Shown here piece by piece: positions 61,986 through 64,000 of a stretch of 64,000 nucleotides of DNA. The notes beneath the pieces are model-generated. The model saw only the letters and a list, made by a program, of their open reading frames with translations, did not search any database and was not told the origin of the DNA. Numbering within the stretch: the stretch's first letter is position 1; each line of letters opens with the position of its first letter. Made by a program: the position numbers and the translations under genes. Origin of the DNA: Bathymodiolus brooksi (Eukaryota; Mollusca; Bivalvia; Mytilida; Modiolidae); NCBI GenBank assembly GCA_963680875.1, contig OY804589.1, positions 19,426,413-19,490,412 on the forward strand. Reading direction: 5' to 3'.

Positions 61986-62673
61986 CTAATAGAAATAAAT
62001 CGAATATCGTAAATATATATTCTATGATCTTCTATTCAGAAGGAATATGTTGGCACTTTTTTACTGATTTATTTTGTCAGATACTAGTACGCTGATATCT
62101 GTCTGATTGGCAAACAATCCAATCATAGATTAACCCGGTGTCGGATGAATCTGAGCTACAATAAAGTCAAGCTACTTTTTGTCAATTGGAATGAAATTGT
62201 CCTAAGCCACAGAGTTGTTCCAAATGATAGCCATTAAAAATACTTTAAAAATACGATTTCAGTTATTCCCCTTTAGCCAAGTTCTGATAAATTAATAGAA
62301 ATTTAGAAAACAAATACGCCCGCTTGATATAAGTCTGTTCCAGATACAATTTGTGAATGAAATTGGGGTGGGGTGGGGAAGAGAAGAAGTACGTAACGAG
62401 ATCTAATTTTAATCAGATAGATCATCCCCGAAATGAATATATCAATCTCCTGTTCATTTACATCTGGATAAAAATCCATTATTTAATTTATTATAATAGA
62501 TTTACAAATGTAAATACATTCAAGTCTAATAAAAGTTATAAATATATAGAGATATATATATTTGAAAACGAATTTAGATAAATTGCTATTATGAAATAGA
62601 TAATACATTGTCTGTTTTCCGACATATTCGAACGTAACAAGAAGGTTAGTTATCATAATAAACAAGCTATACA

Positions 62674-62945
62674 TAGTTACGATGGTGTAATGGTTAGCGT
62701 AATCACATCAAGTGCGTATATCTACGTGGGTAGATCGTGTGTTCGATAGACATGGGGTCAAACCAAAGACTATAAAAGTGATATAAACACATAGCGGTAA
62801 AGAATAAAGGCAAAGACTAGTTGGCTCGGAGTCGGTATACTGTGCCCAATGGAGCGACATATTCTGCGTGCATTGTTGTTCTAATGAATTAGCACTATTA
62901 AGATCCAACTCTGGTGGTCTAGTACAAAGCGGACAGCACCATCTC
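62674..62945 (+). mobile_element. tRNA-headed SINE, family S2 (copy 4, fuller 3' end)
   Basis: The same head (GATGGTGTAATGGTTAGCGT), then the body through ATCCAACTCTGGTGGTCTAG and TACAAAGCGGACAGC, matching the start of copies 1 and 2 in reverse. The open frame on its minus strand is a by-product. Confidence 0.8.
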
Positions 62946-63560
62946 ATAAACAAATTAATATGCTCTTCCCACGATATAGCTGAACTAAAAGTCATTTAAA
63001 GTTAAACAACATTCACTCATTTACGTCTTTGAAACGATTCAGTCACAAATCGGTATATTGGTATAAAAAAAACTACTTAGGTTCAGGGGCGTTTTATTTT
63101 TAAACTTTATTGAATTTTAGCTGCAAGCTTGCTATAAGAGTTCTTAATTTGTGATTTATTACTCTTCGTCATTTAATGTTTTTTTTTATTTTCATTCATT
63201 TGGCTTCAATCCCCACTGATGAGACATAGGTTGCTGAAATCCGCATATGGTGCAATAATTCAACGTTTCTATGTTCCGAAAATACTGGGTCGATGTCACT
63301 GTTGGTGCATAGACTATTAGTTCCATGATAACATCACCAGTCCAGTAACTAGCAACTATAAGAAATCGTCATCATATTATATTTTATATGAATTAAAAAA
63401 AAATCATTAAATGATTTTGTGCTTTAATATCCTTAACAATTTGCTACATTTTTGATTTCTTGCATTAAGATACAAACAACCTTATATCCTTCCTTTGTAT
63501 CTATGTAATGTATTTAATGCGTATATGAATTTTACATGATCCATCAAATGGAGCTACCTT
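62946..63560. other. Upstream flank, no feature
   Basis: AT-rich DNA with nothing I can name. Confidence 0.45.
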
Positions 63561-63564
63561 ACTC

Positions 63565-64000
63565 CTAGTCGTTGTACGAAACAGGTATCACAAAGTTATC
63601 AAAGAAAATAACCTACCCTCCATCTCTCAAGTGAGTGGTGATCACTAGTGTGAAATTTAGGTATCGAAAGTTATCAATAAAAATAAACTACCTTAAATAT
63701 CTCAAACTCGTGGCATATGTATCAGAAAGTAAGCCGTGTAAATTGACTTCTTTACATCTCTCCAGTGAACGGCATAATCATAAGATTTGTATCCATGAAA
63801 ATAAACTATCTTGCGTCTCTTCAGTGTATAATATCTATATGTATATATAGTTTCAGAAGGTTCCCAATGACAATAAGCAATCATATGTCTCGCCAGTGTG
63901 AGTTTCACTATTCAGGTAACAACATGTTGTTAGTGAAAACTTACATCTCTCCAGTGTTTCACATAGGTATTAGAAAGTGAAAATAAGCTACTCAAGATGA
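63565..64000. repeat. Degenerate ~62-bp tandem repeat running off the window
   Basis: The phrases ATCTCTCCAGTGTGAAATTC, GTATCAGAAAGT and AAAATAAACTACCTT recur about six or seven times with many changes. It continues to the last base. Confidence 0.7.

Larger units (their letters stand above)
60714..62890. repeat. Tandem duplication, copy B (contains exon 1b)
   Basis: It opens with the same TTTGAATCTACTTTGCAAAC and matches copy A apart from scattered substitutions, a roughly 240-bp deletion relative to 58345-58585, and loss of the poly-C run. It carries exon 1b with start codon and donor intact. The S2 SINE at its end continues past the point where copy A is cut, placing the duplication junction within the SINE. 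Confidence 0.9.

Noticed and set aside
62708..62995. 95-codon ORF on minus strand
   Set aside because: It is the antisense reading of an S2 SINE.

Overview
The window is AT-rich, intron-rich and repeat-laden animal DNA. The repeats, the gene content and the absence of long ORFs outside transposons point to a bivalve mollusc, most likely a mytilid mussel. That assignment rests on my impression of the repeat families and is an inference.

One multi-exon gene on the minus strand dominates the window. It runs from two near-identical signal-peptide exons (59.16 and 61.33 kb) to a stop codon at 9.49 kb. I assembled 24 coding exons by hand from splice sites and reading phase. They encode a receptor-type protein tyrosine phosphatase (RPTP) of about 1,058 residues: signal peptide, three Ig domains, two thrombospondin type-1 (TSP1) domains, one membrane segment, a tyrosine-rich juxtamembrane stretch, a PTP domain D1 with every catalytic motif present, and a PTP domain D2 that has lost its catalytic residues. 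All the ectodomain module exons are symmetric 1-1 phase cassettes. A third TSP1 exon, just before the membrane exon, is present but broken. Two points of the model are uncertain: the junction between the two juxtamembrane exons, and a possible 60-nt cassette exon at 28.46 kb.

The rest is mobile and tandem DNA. From low to high coordinate: a 2.7-kb foldback element with about 680-bp inverted arms (1-2.7 kb); decayed non-LTR retroelement remains and small hairpin elements (5-15 kb); a degenerate reverse transcriptase with a YIDD box (20.7-21.7 kb); a complete Tc1/mariner-superfamily element with long D-E spacing, TA target duplication and one frameshift (22.1-24.5 kb); a 48-bp tandem array with higher-order structure (28.6-31.85 kb); a cluster of three tRNA-Leu/Ser-derived SINEs (35.6-37 kb); a decayed LINE with SGNH-like, PHD, endonuclease and RT segments, carrying three nested MITEs (37.6-43.7 kb); a 74-bp array (44.8-46.0 kb); a 47-bp array filling nearly a whole intron (48.15-54.7 kb); a 32-bp array (55.8-56.0 kb); and a roughly 2.3-kb tandem duplication that copied exon 1 and its upstream DNA (58.3-62.9 kb).

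The biological proposal is that a receptor with an immunoglobulin/TSP1 ectodomain signals through one active phosphatase domain and one scaffold-like pseudophosphatase domain. Module duplication, module decay, leader duplication and intronic satellite growth are all visible at this one locus. Expression, splice choice and relatives elsewhere in the genome cannot be judged from the sequence alone.
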